A stretch of 64,000 nucleotides of DNA from Anaerolineae bacterium (GCA_023382535.1 JAHDWA010000014.1:62001-126000); one strand, 5' to 3'. Shown: positions 34,171 through 43,388, numbered from the stretch's first letter. A program made the numbers and translations. Notes: a model not told the origin generated them from the sequence alone.

Positions 34171-35418
34171 TTACAAATCGGTCAAAAAATCTAGCCAGTT
34201 ATAGGGATTCACACTTTTGACGGTCAAGTAAGTGCTTTTCAGCGATGCGGCCAGCGGCGGGAGCACGCCGTCCGGGGTGATAAAAATCGCCAGGGTTGAC
34301 CGGCCGGGCTGGGCCAAAGTGGACAGCGCCTTGATAATCGTTTCGTCGGGGCGGCTGATCAAGACGACGACAAAAGTCGAAGGGGGCAGGCGGCGGAGGA
34401 CTTTCGCCAGTGGCTCTTGGCCGTCGTTCTGTACTTTGGCCAGGTAATTTAGGGTGGCCCACCAACTGAGGGGCATGGCCGGAGGCGTCCACTGGGGGCT
34501 GGCTCCACAGAGACGAAAAGGAATAGTGTTACGGGTGGCATAATACCCAAAACTGGCCGCCAGGCGGATGGCCGTTTCAAAAGGGGAAAATTTGCTCTGA
34601 TCCGGCATGAGGTCGGCCTGGAGGTCCAGCACGACTGTGAAGGCTTGTTGTTCATCCTCGCTAAATTCCTTGACGACCAGTTGACCGGTGCGAGCAGTGC
34701 TCCGCCAGTGGATTTGCCGCAGCGAGTCGCCGGGGCGGTACTCCCGCGTGCCGACCACCTGGCTGCCCCGGCCCAAACGCAGGGCTGATTGTTCGGCAAA
34801 CTCTCTTTTCTCAAAGAGACGCAGGCGTTTGAGAGGGTAATAAGCCGGATAAATCAAAATCTCGCCGGGGACGTTTAAGGTATGCCGGCTTTGAAACAGG
34901 CCGAACGGTCCTTTAGACCACAACCGAAACGGGGCAAAAGTGTAGACACCCCGCCGGTCGCAGCTTGTTTGGTAGGTCAAGCTTCTGGCTTGACCGGCGA
35001 ACAAAGCAGGTATAAAAAAAGGCTGGGCCTGATCATCTGCCGGGGCAAAGGGACATTGTTCCAGCCCGCCGACCATTAAGGCGGGTCTCAAGCCGGTATG
35101 CTGAAATTGTAAGGTGACTTCGAGAGGGTCATCTTCGTGAACGGAGAGCGGGGCCAGCTCGACCTCACCTGGCCCATCTGCGGTATTATGGCTGAATTGC
35201 GTTTCAAAAGAGGAATCGCTTGAGGCGGATGGCCCTGGGCGGATGTTTCGGCTGATTTGAAGCGAATTCAGTATACCCCACGAATAAAGAGCAGCCACAA
35301 CCAGCAGGCCAATCAGCATGTCGGTGAAAATGTAGACCCACCCCACCTGAGTTTGATTGGCCAAAAAATAGAGAATGAGGGCCAGGGTAAAGAGACTCCA
35401 GGCTCGCGTGCTGGGCAT
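34171..35418 (-). CDS. DUF58 domain protein with N-terminal TM
   Basis: 415 residues. One or two TM helices lie at the N-terminus (WSLFTLALILYFLANQTQVGW and the next). The DUF58 signature is GTREYRPGDSLRQIHWRSTARTG near residue 225, followed by a von Willebrand A-like domain (FTVVLDLQ). DUF58 proteins are partners of MoxR ATPases, and the moxR gene is immediately upstream (5-base gap). Confidence 0.9.
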   Translation of the reverse strand: MPSTRAWSLFTLALILYFLANQTQVGWVYIFTDMLIGLLVVAALYSWGILNSLQISRNIRPGPSASSDSSFETQFSHNTADGPGEVELAPLSVHEDDPLEVTLQFQHTGLRPALMVGGLEQCPFAPADDQAQPFFIPALFAGQARSLTYQTSCDRRGVYTFAPFRLWSKGPFGLFQSRHTLNVPGEILIYPAYYPLKRLRLFEKREFAEQSALRLGRGSQVVGTREYRPGDSLRQIHWRSTARTGQLVVKEFSEDEQQAFTVVLDLQADLMPDQSKFSPFETAIRLAASFGYYATRNTIPFRLCGASPQWTPPAMPLSWWATLNYLAKVQNDGQEPLAKVLRRLPPSTFVVVLISRPDETIIKALSTLAQPGRSTLAIFITPDGVLPPLAASLKSTYLTVKSVNPYNWLDFLTDL

Positions 35419-35423
35419 TACGC

Positions 35424-36491
35424 TTAGGTCTCGTTATTAAGCCGGTTGGAAAGATGCCGCAGGGTGGCGGACGCAGCTTTACCCGGAGCATGGACCGGTA
35501 CAGGAACAGAATTGAGCACTGAGTCAACGATGCGGTGGGCCAATTCGGTCGAGCGTTCATGAGTAATGAGGCGATGGCCTAACACAGCCCTGGCCACGGT
35601 CTTAATATCGTCGGGGGTAACAAAATCACGATGATTGAGCAGAGCCATTGCCTGGGCAGCACGCTGCAAGGCGACACCGCCCCGGGGACTGACGCCTAAC
35701 AACACGTCGGGGTGGCTGCGGGTAGCCGTCAGCAGGTTGACAATGTACTCTTTGAGCGGGCGGACCACGCCCACATTTTTGACCAACTCTTGCAGGGCCA
35801 GCACATCGCCGGGAGAGAGAACGGCTTCGAGGTGGGTCAACGGATCTTCCTGTTCCTCGCGCTCCAAAATCAACACTTCATCCTCAAATTGGGGATAACC
35901 CAGGCTGAGTGAAATTAAAAAACGGTCCAATTGAGCTTCAGGCAGAGGGAACGTGCCGGCAGTTTCCACCGGGTTTTGGGTGGCAATCAAAAAGAAAGGC
36001 TCTTCCAGGGTGTAGCGCTGCCCATCCACCGTCACCTGGCGTTCAGCCATGCTTTCCAATAAACTCGACTGGGTGCGGGGAGTGGCCCGGTTGATTTCGT
36101 CCACCAGCACAAACTGGGCAAACAGCGGGCCGGGCACAAAAATAAACCGCTGCTCCTTTTGATTGTAGATAGAGGCACCGGTAATGTCGCTGGGCAGCAA
36201 ATCGGGGGTGCATTGGACCCGCTTGAAGCTGGCGCTGATCGAGCGGGCCAGAGCCTTGGCTACCAGGGTTTTGCCTACACCGGGCACATCCTCTAGCAGC
36301 AGGTGACCGCGTCCTAAAATAGCGGTTAAAATCAGCTTCAAGGTCGGGGGTTTGACTACCGCCGCCTGGCTGACGTTCTCCTCGAGCCGGTCAATAAACT
36401 CGATCGCTTCCAGCAAGGTCAGGCTTTTATAGGAGGGACGGGGCATATGGGACAATACTGTTTCCGGAGTTTGGGCGGCAATTTGAGTCAT
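35424..36491 (-). CDS. MoxR family AAA+ ATPase
   Basis: 355 residues. Walker A is EDVPGVGKT, Walker B is LVDEINRAT, sensor 1 is IATQNP, and the C-terminal lid begins near YIVNLLTATRSHPDVLLGVSPRGG. MoxR proteins are chaperone-like ATPases that act with vWA/DUF58 proteins. This is the first gene of the three-gene cluster. The start at 36491 opens MTQIAAQT; an ATG at about residue 16 is an alternative. Confidence 0.93.
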   Translation of the reverse strand: MTQIAAQTPETVLSHMPRPSYKSLTLLEAIEFIDRLEENVSQAAVVKPPTLKLILTAILGRGHLLLEDVPGVGKTLVAKALARSISASFKRVQCTPDLLPSDITGASIYNQKEQRFIFVPGPLFAQFVLVDEINRATPRTQSSLLESMAERQVTVDGQRYTLEEPFFLIATQNPVETAGTFPLPEAQLDRFLISLSLGYPQFEDEVLILEREEQEDPLTHLEAVLSPGDVLALQELVKNVGVVRPLKEYIVNLLTATRSHPDVLLGVSPRGGVALQRAAQAMALLNHRDFVTPDDIKTVARAVLGHRLITHERSTELAHRIVDSVLNSVPVPVHAPGKAASATLRHLSNRLNNET

Positions 36492-36832
36492 AAATTTTAC
36501 GCTTAAAGCAGTGATAAAAGAAAATCTTAACTGAAATTATAGATTTTTCAGACGGTCACATCAAATCGCAGTCAACTTATTAGAAAACCAATTTGGGCGC
36601 TCTTCTCTGATTATACATAGAAAGTCTAGGTATATCAAGGAGTAAAGTGAGTTGACATAGGTAATATTTGACGGATTGGAGGCTGTATGTTACACTTGTC
36701 ACAGTAGGATGCATCATTCCCGAGTTTCAGCTACGCCAGAGAAACGCTCGCCTACCGGCTTTGAGCGAGTTTTTGCGAGCCGAAAAATGGGGACTGCCCT
36801 ATGAAACTTGTAGGGAAGGAGGATAATCCCCC
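36492..36832. promoter_or_regulatory. Divergent intergenic region with the cold-shock gene promoter and leader
   Basis: The region is 341 bases and AT-rich. The best promoter toward the cold-shock gene is TTGACG (36668-36673), 17 bases, TACACT (36691-36696). This implies a 5' leader of about 130 nt, the long leader usual for csp mRNAs. A TTGACA at 36652-36657 has no matching -10. I see no clear promoter for moxR. Confidence 0.5.
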
Positions 36833-37042
36833 ATGAGCGAGCGGATCACCGGTACCGTTAAGTGGTTTAACGGTTCCAAAGGGTATGGCTTTATCACCCG
36901 CAACGATGGCCCTGATGTCTTTGTGCATTACTCGGCTATCCAGGCGGAGGGCTTCCGCAACTTGGAAGAGGGCGACCGGGTTGAATTCTCGGTCGAACAG
37001 AGCGCCAAAGGGCCTCAGGCCAGCAACGTGGTGAAGCTGTAA
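36833..37042 (+). CDS. Cold-shock domain protein
   Basis: A 69-residue single OB-fold protein with both nucleic-acid binding motifs: KGYGFIT (RNP1) and VFVHYSAI (RNP2). Such proteins bind single-stranded RNA and DNA and prevent mRNA secondary structure. AAGGAGG lies 11 bases before the ATG. A long leader and a strong terminator make it a stand-alone transcript. Confidence 0.95.
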   Translation: MSERITGTVKWFNGSKGYGFITRNDGPDVFVHYSAIQAEGFRNLEEGDRVEFSVEQSAKGPQASNVVKL

Positions 37043-37066
37043 AGCAGTTACACTCTGATCTCGCAA

Positions 37067-37099
37067 AAAAAACCTCGTCTATCTAAGGCGAGGTTTTTT
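37067..37099. terminator. Bidirectional terminator between csp and the deoxynucleoside kinase
   Basis: The perfect stem AAAAAACCTCG (37067-37077) / CGAGGTTTTTT (37089-37099) is flanked by A and T tracts, so it can end transcripts from both convergent genes. Confidence 0.88.
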
Positions 37100-37137
37100 G
37101 ATTCATGAGATGATCCTACGCTTTACCGGTTCAACAG

Positions 37138-37779
37138 TTAGGGGAAGTGTACTTTTTCTCGTCCGGCCAGTTTCTCCATAATTTTTTCTTTAATCAGCGC
37201 AAAATCTTGGCTGAAGCGCACAAAATCCAGATTATCAGCGGGCACGGTGAGGATAGAGCAAAGGGTAAAATCTTCAATCCAGGCGGTATATAATTCGTTG
37301 AGTTGCTGTAAATAGAGAGGGGAGACATCTTGCTCAAAATCGCGCCCCCGCCGGTGAATGCGAGTAATCAAAGTAGGCAGGCTGGCTTTAAGGTAAACGA
37401 TGAGGTCAGGCCGAGGCAAAAATTGAATGAATTCTTCGTAGAGGCCGCGATAGACTTGATAATCGCGCTGAGACATATTGCCGCGCTGGTGTAAATTGCG
37501 GGCAAAAATTTCGGCATCCTCGTAGATGCTACGATCTTGAATGACTGGACCGGGATGATTGGCGATTTCCCGTTGATAGTGCAAGCGGCGAGAGAGGAAA
37601 AATACCTGAGAATGGAAACTCCATTGGCGCATGTCTTTATAAAAGTCAACCAGGTAAGGGTTATCGTCTACTGCTTCGTAAAAGGGCGTCCAACCTAAAT
37701 CTTCCGTCAGGAGGCGGGTCAGGGTGCTTTTCCCCACCCCCATGTTGCCGGCAATGGCAATAGAATATTTTTTTGTCAT
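37138..37779 (-). CDS. Deoxynucleoside kinase (dAK/dGK type)
   Basis: 213 residues. The P-loop is GNMGVGKST, the substrate-site segment is FFLSRRLHYQRE, and QDRSIYEDAEIFA is the family's (E/D)RS motif. The lid arginines are in RIHRRGRDFE. It phosphorylates deoxynucleosides for salvage. I chose ATG 37779 over the frame's upper end because AAGGGAGAG lies just upstream. It shares a bidirectional terminator with csp. Confidence 0.9.
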   Translation of the reverse strand: MTKKYSIAIAGNMGVGKSTLTRLLTEDLGWTPFYEAVDDNPYLVDFYKDMRQWSFHSQVFFLSRRLHYQREIANHPGPVIQDRSIYEDAEIFARNLHQRGNMSQRDYQVYRGLYEEFIQFLPRPDLIVYLKASLPTLITRIHRRGRDFEQDVSPLYLQQLNELYTAWIEDFTLCSILTVPADNLDFVRFSQDFALIKEKIMEKLAGREKVHFP

Positions 37780-37998
37780 CTGTTGTCTCTCCCTTTTGTA
37801 GTTAGCTCTAAATAAAACCACTTTTCAGCTATAAGCCCCCCTACGCTACCTTCTGACCAACTGTGATGGCTTTAATTAGATATTGACCATTCTCACCCCC
37901 CTCACTACATTTTGTGATCTTATACAAGTATCATACTATATCTAGTCATTTTAGAAAAATGTGTGCTCGCCAAAAGAAAGCTTTAACATTGATAAAAA

Positions 37999-38072
37999 GT
38001 TACTGTTCAGGTGACTGGCACTTTTCTTCCAGGATTAACCAAGTGCCAGTCACCTTTAGCCTGAGCAGTAAC
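37999..38072. repeat. Long inverted repeat containing GTGACTGGCACTT
   Basis: The left arm (37999-38023) and right arm (38041-38072) match over GTTACTG(T/C)TCAG plus GTGACTGGCACTT; the right arm has an additional 7 bases between these blocks. The 17-base loop is pyrimidine-rich. It lies in the 362-base gap between the kinase start and the plsY stop. A dispersed repeat or a non-autonomous element remnant is likely. Confidence 0.7.
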
Positions 38073-38076
38073 GAAA

Positions 38077-38114
38077 AAAACAAAGACCGCTACAGCCAGG
38101 GTATTGTAGCGGTC
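38077..38114 (-). terminator. Terminator for the plsY end of the glycerol region
   Basis: GACCGCTACA (38085-38094) and TGTAGCGGTC (38105-38114) form a perfect 10-bp stem. On the minus strand it is followed by TTTG and a run of seven T, correct for leftward transcription out of plsY (ends 38142). Confidence 0.85.
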
Positions 38115-38141
38115 ATCATCATGCCGTGGTCATGCCATCAA

Positions 38142-38789
38142 TCAATGATGAGGCGACACCCGGACAACATTTTCGGATTTTTGACCAATCTTGCGCTCGG
38201 TGCCGGCCCGCAGCCGGGCAAAGTTAGGACGCAGGGCGTTGAACATGACCAGCAGGCTTAAAATACCGGAGAGAATATACTCATAGGGGGTGTAGCCGAG
38301 CGCGGCAAAAACAATTAATACAACAAGACTTGCCAGAGCGATGGTTGTCGAAAGCACCGAAGCGTACCGGCTGACCCCCAGGGCGACCAGTCCGCAAACA
38401 GCCACCATTAAAGCTCCGGGAAAAGTCAAGCCTCCCAGGGCGCCCATCGCCGTGCCAGCACCGACGCCGCCCCGAAAACGCAGAAAAACGGAGTGGTTAT
38501 GACCCACCACGGTTGCAGTGGCGGCCAGAGCCGTGACCAGGGGATGGGCTACAGGGGCCAACAGGTAGACGGGAATTAACCCTTTGAGGATATCTCCCAG
38601 TACGGTCAAGGCCGCGGCAACAGGCCCAACGGAGCGCAAGACATTAGTACCACCCGTTCTGCCGCTGCCCGAAGCCGTCACATCAACACCGTATAGACGG
38701 GCCACCAGGTAACCAACCGGAATTGAGCCAAACAGATAAGCTACAAGAATCGCAATCAAGGCCAGGATGATGTTCACACACTGCTCCAC
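38142..38789 (-). CDS. plsY: Acyl-phosphate:glycerol-3-phosphate acyltransferase PlsY
   Basis: 215 residues, five TM helices. The conserved motifs are SIPVGYLVARL then GSGRTGGTN, VLGDILKGLIPV, and GHNHSVFLRFRGGVGAGTAMG. PlsY acylates glycerol-3-phosphate at position 1 in the membrane. It is last in the minus-strand series of glycerol genes, 45 bases after ptsI, and is followed by a terminator. Its place gives glycerol-3-phosphate made upstream a lipid outlet. Confidence 0.93.
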   Translation of the reverse strand: MEQCVNIILALIAILVAYLFGSIPVGYLVARLYGVDVTASGSGRTGGTNVLRSVGPVAAALTVLGDILKGLIPVYLLAPVAHPLVTALAATATVVGHNHSVFLRFRGGVGAGTAMGALGGLTFPGALMVAVCGLVALGVSRYASVLSTTIALASLVVLIVFAALGYTPYEYILSGILSLLVMFNALRPNFARLRAGTERKIGQKSENVVRVSPHH

Positions 38790-38834
38790 GATGGGGTAGT
38801 CTGGGCCTGAGTATATGCAGAAAAAGCGGCAGTG

Positions 38835-40544
38835 TCAAAATGAGTTGCTTAAAAATTGCTCGACTTGTGCCAGGTCGGTCAGTTTTAGACACTCAACGGC
38901 GATGCCCTGGGCTTGAGGAATTGATAAGCGGCGGATTAACGCTTTGACGGCGGGAATAGCCGAGGCGGTCATACTAAACTCGTCCAGCCCTAACCCCACC
39001 AGGACCGGCACCGCCAGAGGGTTACCGGCCAGTTCGCCGCACATGCCGACCCATTTGCCATGCGCATGTCCGGCCTCGATGACTTGCCGGATCAGGCGCA
39101 GTACCGCCGGATGCAGCGGGTCGGCCAGAGGCGCGACCAGAGGGTTGGTGCGGTCGGCGGCCAGGGTGTACTGGGCCAGATCGTTGGTGCCGATGCTGAA
39201 AAAATCTACCAGCGGAGCCAGAGCATCGGCCAGGAGCGCCGCGGAGGGGATTTCAACCATAATCCCCACTTCCGGCGACTCCGCTTGAGGAATTTTCTCG
39301 GCAGCCAGGGCGGTCCTGGCTTGCTCAAAGTGGGTACGACACCGGCGCAGTTCGCTGATCGAGCCGATCATAGGGAACATAATCTTGATGTTGCGCTCAT
39401 AGCCGGCCCGGAGGATAGCCCGTAGTTGGGCCTGGAAAAGCTCCGGCTCGGCCAGAGTCAGCCGGATGGCTCGCCGGCCCAAAAAGGGATTTTGTTCCTC
39501 CGGCATGTCAAGGTAGGGCAAAGGCTTGTCGCCGCCAATATCGAGGGTGCGGACAACCAGGGGACGTTGCTGGAAGACATCGGCGATAGCACGTAACGCC
39601 TGGTACTGTTCCTCTTCGCCCGGCAGGGTATCGCGTTGCATAAACAGAAATTCAGTGCGCAGCAGCCCAACGCCTTCCGCACCCATTTCGATGGCTTGCT
39701 TGGCGTCGGCCAGGCTGCCGATGTTGGCCACAACCTCAAACTGGCGGCCATCACGGGTGATGGCCGGCTCGTGGGCGTGACGCAAAGCCTCTGCCTGGCC
39801 CTGCAATTGTTCCTGGCGGCGCTGTTCATAAGTGGTAATGGTACCCTGATCGGGATTGATCCAGACTTCGCCCGCCCCGCCATCCACGATCACATGGTCG
39901 GTGGCAGCCAGATGCAGCACTCCTTGGCCCAGTCCAACCACGGCCGGAATCCCTAAACTGCGCGAGAGAATAGCCGTATGAGAGGTTGCGCCGCCGACGG
40001 CCGTGCAAAAGGCCAGGACCATCTGGCGGTCCACAGTAGCCGTATCGGAAGGAGTCAAATCGTGGGCCAGAATGACGGCTGGACTGGTCAGCCCGGCCAG
40101 ACTGCTGCCGCCAGCGCCGGTGAGCAGCCGCAGCAGGCGCTGACTGATGTCTTTGATATCGGCAGCGCGCTGCCGGAAATATTCATCATCCAGCGCCTCG
40201 AATTGTTCAACCAGGGCCGAGGCTGTTTGACTCACGGCTGCCTCGGCGTTGATCTGGCTCGTTTCAATCGCTTCCCTAATTGCTCCGGTAAAGGCAGGAT
40301 CTTCCAGGAACATGCGATGCACTTCAAAAATCTGAGCTTCTTCGGCTCCGACCGCTGCTTCGGTTTTGGCTTTCAGAACCTGTAAATCAGCAGCGGCCGC
40401 AGCGATAACCGTACCGAGTCGAGTCACTTCGGCAGCGGGATCGGTGATGGAGCGCCGCTCTACGACGGGCGCTTCCGGCTGATAGAGGAAAACAGGTCCG
40501 CTGGCAATGCCATTGCTGGCGGGAATACCGGCTAATTTGCGCAT
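38835..40544 (-). CDS. ptsI: PTS Enzyme I
   Basis: About 569 residues. The N-terminal swivelling phosphohistidine domain has the active His in GGATSHTAILSRSLGIPAVVG. The C-terminal PEP-binding TIM barrel has GVGLLRTEFLFM, KIMFPMIG, FFSIGTNDLAQYTLAADR and the CGE segment (GMCGELAG). It takes phosphate from PEP and passes it to HPr. ATG 40544 fits the family N-terminus (MRKLAGIPASNGIASG). No sugar-specific EII is nearby; HPr and a DhaM EIIA are in the same gene series, so dihydroxyacetone kinase is the likely destination. Confidence 0.94.
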   Translation of the reverse strand: MRKLAGIPASNGIASGPVFLYQPEAPVVERRSITDPAAEVTRLGTVIAAAAADLQVLKAKTEAAVGAEEAQIFEVHRMFLEDPAFTGAIREAIETSQINAEAAVSQTASALVEQFEALDDEYFRQRAADIKDISQRLLRLLTGAGGSSLAGLTSPAVILAHDLTPSDTATVDRQMVLAFCTAVGGATSHTAILSRSLGIPAVVGLGQGVLHLAATDHVIVDGGAGEVWINPDQGTITTYEQRRQEQLQGQAEALRHAHEPAITRDGRQFEVVANIGSLADAKQAIEMGAEGVGLLRTEFLFMQRDTLPGEEEQYQALRAIADVFQQRPLVVRTLDIGGDKPLPYLDMPEEQNPFLGRRAIRLTLAEPELFQAQLRAILRAGYERNIKIMFPMIGSISELRRCRTHFEQARTALAAEKIPQAESPEVGIMVEIPSAALLADALAPLVDFFSIGTNDLAQYTLAADRTNPLVAPLADPLHPAVLRLIRQVIEAGHAHGKWVGMCGELAGNPLAVPVLVGLGLDEFSMTASAIPAVKALIRRLSIPQAQGIAVECLKLTDLAQVEQFLSNSF

Positions 40545-40561
40545 GTTCAGTTTAGACCTCT

Positions 40562-40592
40562 TCTCTGCAATTTCTGCACGAGATTGCAGAGA
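40562..40592 (-). repeat. Hairpin in the ptsI leader
   Basis: TCTCTGCAAT (40562-40571) and ATTGCAGAGA (40583-40592) form a perfect 10-bp stem with an 11-nt loop, 18 bases upstream of the ptsI ATG. The 13-mer AGATTGCAGAGAT recurs at 62326-62338 in another intergenic hairpin, so this is probably a dispersed repeat that may also act as a leader structure. Confidence 0.6.
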
Positions 40593-40638
40593 TGCGAGTT
40601 TAACCCTACCTTGACCGATTGTCAAAAATACCCCTAAT

Positions 40639-41685
40639 TTAGCCTTTGGTTAGTCTAGCTGCTACTGCCTCCTCTAACTTCCCTGGCTGATTTTGATAAT
40701 CGGCCCATTGCAGCCGGCCCGCTACCAGGCCGCCCAAAATCTCGGTAAAAGCCTGATTGACCGGCGTCGCTACGCCGAATTTCTGCCCGGCTTCGACAAT
40801 CGCCCCATTTAAGACGTTAATTTCTGAAGTAGACCGCCCGGCGGCCAGGTCTATCTGGAGGGAGGGCATTTTGGCGCCCCGGCCACTCACCAGCGAAGGA
40901 CGTAAGAGAGCGCGGACGACCGGGAGAGGCAGCCAGCGCGCTGCTAAGAGGCGGCCCAGCCAATCTACCGGGTAGCCGGGCAGTTTAACGGCGGGGATGC
41001 CCTGGGCGCGCATGACAGCTATGCCTTCTTGCAGCGCCCTGATTTCCAGGTCAAACAACTCTGGCCGGGCGACGATGTCGGCGGGCGGGAGGTTAAGAAT
41101 AGCCGAGGAAGCATTGGTGACGATATTGAGCAGCAATTTAGACCATTTCATGGCCCGGTAATCGTCATAAAGTGCGGTGGTCAAACCGGCCTGGTCCAGC
41201 GCCTGGGCCAAACTGTTGACCGGCTGACCGGGCTGCAGGGCCGCCAGGCCCAGCCCGCCCTTGGCTTTGCTGACCTCGATCACCCCTGGCTCCGGCGCTT
41301 GAATGGGAATCGTAACCGTCCCAGCGATAACTCGCTCCGGGCCAAAAGCGCCGGCTAACTGCTCCTCGTTGCCAATCCCGTTTTGGAGCGAAACGAGGTA
41401 AGTTTTGTGGGTTAGAGCTGCAAAGTCTTCTATAACCTGAAGGGTGTCAGGCGCTTTGACGGTCAACAAAATGAAATCAAAATCGGTATCGAAGGGGATA
41501 GTCGTCGTTGTGGCCGGAAAGACGATCTGGGGTGAGCGGCCGGGCCAGCGCAGGGTTAGACCTTCCCTGGCAATTTTTTGCATCGGAAAAGCACGACCCA
41601 CCAGGGTGACTTGCTGGCCGCTGCCGGCGAGGCAGCCGCCGACAAAACAGCCGATGGCCCCGGCCCCCATGATTAAAATTTTCAT
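40639..41685 (-). CDS. 2-dehydropantoate 2-reductase family oxidoreductase (PanE/ApbA-like)
   Basis: 348 residues. An N-terminal Rossmann domain starts MKILIMGAGAIGCFVGG, with LVSLQNGIGNEE near residue 100 (conserved N). The C-terminal helical domain carries K in YRAMKWSKLLLN and the S/E segment GRSTSEINVLNGAIV typical of the family. Ketopantoate reduction to pantoate is the usual reaction. It overlaps the SorC regulator by 4 bases inside a glycerol cluster, so a different 2-keto or hydroxy-acid substrate is possible. Confidence 0.88.
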   Translation of the reverse strand: MKILIMGAGAIGCFVGGCLAGSGQQVTLVGRAFPMQKIAREGLTLRWPGRSPQIVFPATTTTIPFDTDFDFILLTVKAPDTLQVIEDFAALTHKTYLVSLQNGIGNEEQLAGAFGPERVIAGTVTIPIQAPEPGVIEVSKAKGGLGLAALQPGQPVNSLAQALDQAGLTTALYDDYRAMKWSKLLLNIVTNASSAILNLPPADIVARPELFDLEIRALQEGIAVMRAQGIPAVKLPGYPVDWLGRLLAARWLPLPVVRALLRPSLVSGRGAKMPSLQIDLAAGRSTSEINVLNGAIVEAGQKFGVATPVNQAFTEILGGLVAGRLQWADYQNQPGKLEEAVAARLTKG

Positions 41686-42635
41686 GGGTTCGACATCTTG
41701 ATGACGGCACGAGCCGCAATTTCATCGGTGATCAGGCAATCAAGGACGCCCAGGCGGAGCGCCCCCAACACCGCCGAGGCTTTATCAATACCGCCCCCTA
41801 CGCCAATGACATAAGGGGTTTTCCGGAGCATTTCCAGGGAGACGCCGATCAAGCGTCGGTGCAGCTCAAGGGGCAAAACATTGCCGCGCAGGTCGTAATG
41901 ATAGGAGCAAATATCGCCAACTCCGCCTTGTCGAATGATTTCGCGCAGTTCAGCCTCGGTGATGTAGCCGGCCAGGAGCAGGCTCGATAGGGCGGGTGAG
42001 AGACTCCCGATACCGATGAGAGCCATATCCATTTGATCCAGCAAGGCCAGTGTCTCGCGGATGGAGCGTTCGTGAAGGAGGGCCTCACGGGTGGCCTTAC
42101 TCTCTACCAACAGCGGCGCGGGAAGATACTTGTACTGCCCACCCAAGGTTTGAGCTAGCCAGCGAGTCAGATCGGGGCCGTCAATCAAAGGGTTGATCGA
42201 GCCAACGGCGCCGGTAAGCTGGACTACTGTTACTTTTTTCCGCCGGGCTGCACGCAGGGCATTTACCACCTGATAAACACCTGAATTCCAGGAAATTCCC
42301 AGGATCATTCCATCTTCCAGGCGCTCTTCCATATGTCGCGCAGCGAGCACACCCAGGCGCTCGATCAGTTGAGCATAGCCCAGTTGGCCTGAGGCTAAAA
42401 GTCTAACCTCTTTCAAGGCAAAGCGGTCAAGTAAATTTTGCTCTAGCGAGGTGGATTTAGTAGTTGGATGGTGAATGATGATTTCAACAACGCCCTCCTG
42501 CCGGCCTTCAGCCAGCAGGCGTGAAACTTGCGGGCGAGAAATATTAAGACGTTTAGCAATTTCTGCCTGAGTTAGATTCTTCTCATAGTAAAGGCTGGCT
42601 ACCTTAGCCAGCAGGGCTAACTTTTCCTCAGACAT
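41682..42635 (-). CDS. SorC/DeoR-type sugar-binding transcriptional regulator
   Basis: 317 residues. The N-terminal helix-turn-helix is YYEKNLTQAEIAKRLNISRPQVSRLL. The remainder is the SorC effector domain, which binds phosphorylated sugars (GISWNSGVYQVVNAL; YVIGVGGGIDKASAVLGALR near the C-terminus). It lies between the HPr and panE-like genes in the dihydroxyacetone/PTS set. I infer that it controls this cluster in response to a triose or glycerol phosphate. It overlaps the next gene by 4 bases. Confidence 0.9.
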   Translation of the reverse strand: MSEEKLALLAKVASLYYEKNLTQAEIAKRLNISRPQVSRLLAEGRQEGVVEIIIHHPTTKSTSLEQNLLDRFALKEVRLLASGQLGYAQLIERLGVLAARHMEERLEDGMILGISWNSGVYQVVNALRAARRKKVTVVQLTGAVGSINPLIDGPDLTRWLAQTLGGQYKYLPAPLLVESKATREALLHERSIRETLALLDQMDMALIGIGSLSPALSSLLLAGYITEAELREIIRQGGVGDICSYHYDLRGNVLPLELHRRLIGVSLEMLRKTPYVIGVGGGIDKASAVLGALRLGVLDCLITDEIAARAVIKMSNP

Positions 42636-42663
42636 ATTTTAGTTTGTAGATGCCAAGTGAAAG

Positions 42664-42948
42664 TTAGGTTGTCGTCAACTCGGTAAAATCACCCTCAATT
42701 AAGCGGGCAATTGTCTCCAGGGCCGTTTCCTCGTCTTCCCCCTCAGCCGTAACTTCAATTTCATGCCCCTTAGCCACGGCCAGGCCCAGAACACTCAAAA
42801 TGCTCTTGGCGTCTATAAAAGGTGTGCCTCTGGTGGCATTTCTGACCTTAATTTTAGCCTTAAACTTGGCCGCCGTTTGGACAAACAGCGCGGCCGGCCG
42901 AGCGTGGAGTCCAACTTCATTCTGAATGATAAAAGTGTTCGATTGCAC
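42664..42948 (-). CDS. ptsH: Phosphocarrier protein HPr
   Basis: 94 residues. The active site is His15 in NEVGLHARPA. The segment DAKSILSVLGLAV includes Ser49 at the place of the regulatory Ser46 of Firmicute HPr, though no HPr kinase gene is in the window. It relays phosphate from Enzyme I (encoded downstream) to the DhaM EIIA (encoded 37 bases upstream). Confidence 0.94.
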   Translation of the reverse strand: MQSNTFIIQNEVGLHARPAALFVQTAAKFKAKIKVRNATRGTPFIDAKSILSVLGLAVAKGHEIEVTAEGEDEETALETIARLIEGDFTELTTT

Positions 42949-42985
42949 AGCAAATCATCCCTTGATTGGTGAGGTACTTACGCTT

Positions 42986-43381
42986 TTATAAAATTTTCTG
43001 CATATCTTTGACAGCCTCGGCAGCCGCGTTGACTTCTTCCAGGCTGTGTCCCAGTGACGCCTCTACCGCAGCGACAATCGCCCCTTCGACCAGATGAGCA
43101 GCACTGACCTTAACCTGTGCCTGTTGTTCTGCGGGCAGCATTTCGATAGCCATTTGGGTGCTGAAGAGGGCACTGCCCAGATCAAACAAAATCAAGACGC
43201 CGTCGGAGGAATAGGCCGCCTCGATGGCTCGGTGAATTCGCTCGGCATTGGTACCGATATTCACATCATCCACCCCGCCGGCCGCTTCAATCTTGACCAT
43301 ATTTTTTGACATCTGGATGGCCATATCCTGCAATCCCTTAGCCAGCAGGTGGCTGTGAGAAACGATTACAATTCCGATCAT
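42986..43381 (-). CDS. dhaM: DhaM-type EIIA domain of PTS-dependent dihydroxyacetone kinase
   Basis: 131 residues, an EIIA-mannose fold. The phosphorylated His is His9 in GIVIVSHSHLLAKG. The signatures AAGGVDDVNIGTNAERI and LILFDLGSALFSTQMAIEML are those of DhaM. It re-phosphorylates ADP bound on DhaL. In E. coli DhaM is fused to HPr- and EI-like domains; here it is the EIIA domain alone, with separate HPr and EI genes just downstream. Confidence 0.93.
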   Translation of the reverse strand: MIGIVIVSHSHLLAKGLQDMAIQMSKNMVKIEAAGGVDDVNIGTNAERIHRAIEAAYSSDGVLILFDLGSALFSTQMAIEMLPAEQQAQVKVSAAHLVEGAIVAAVEASLGHSLEEVNAAAEAVKDMQKIL

Positions 43382-43388
43382 AAGGTTA

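Noticed and set aside
37914..38261. 115-codon plus-strand frame between the kinase and plsY
   Set aside because: It runs through the long inverted repeat and the plsY terminator and overlaps the plsY 3' end; no coding signal.
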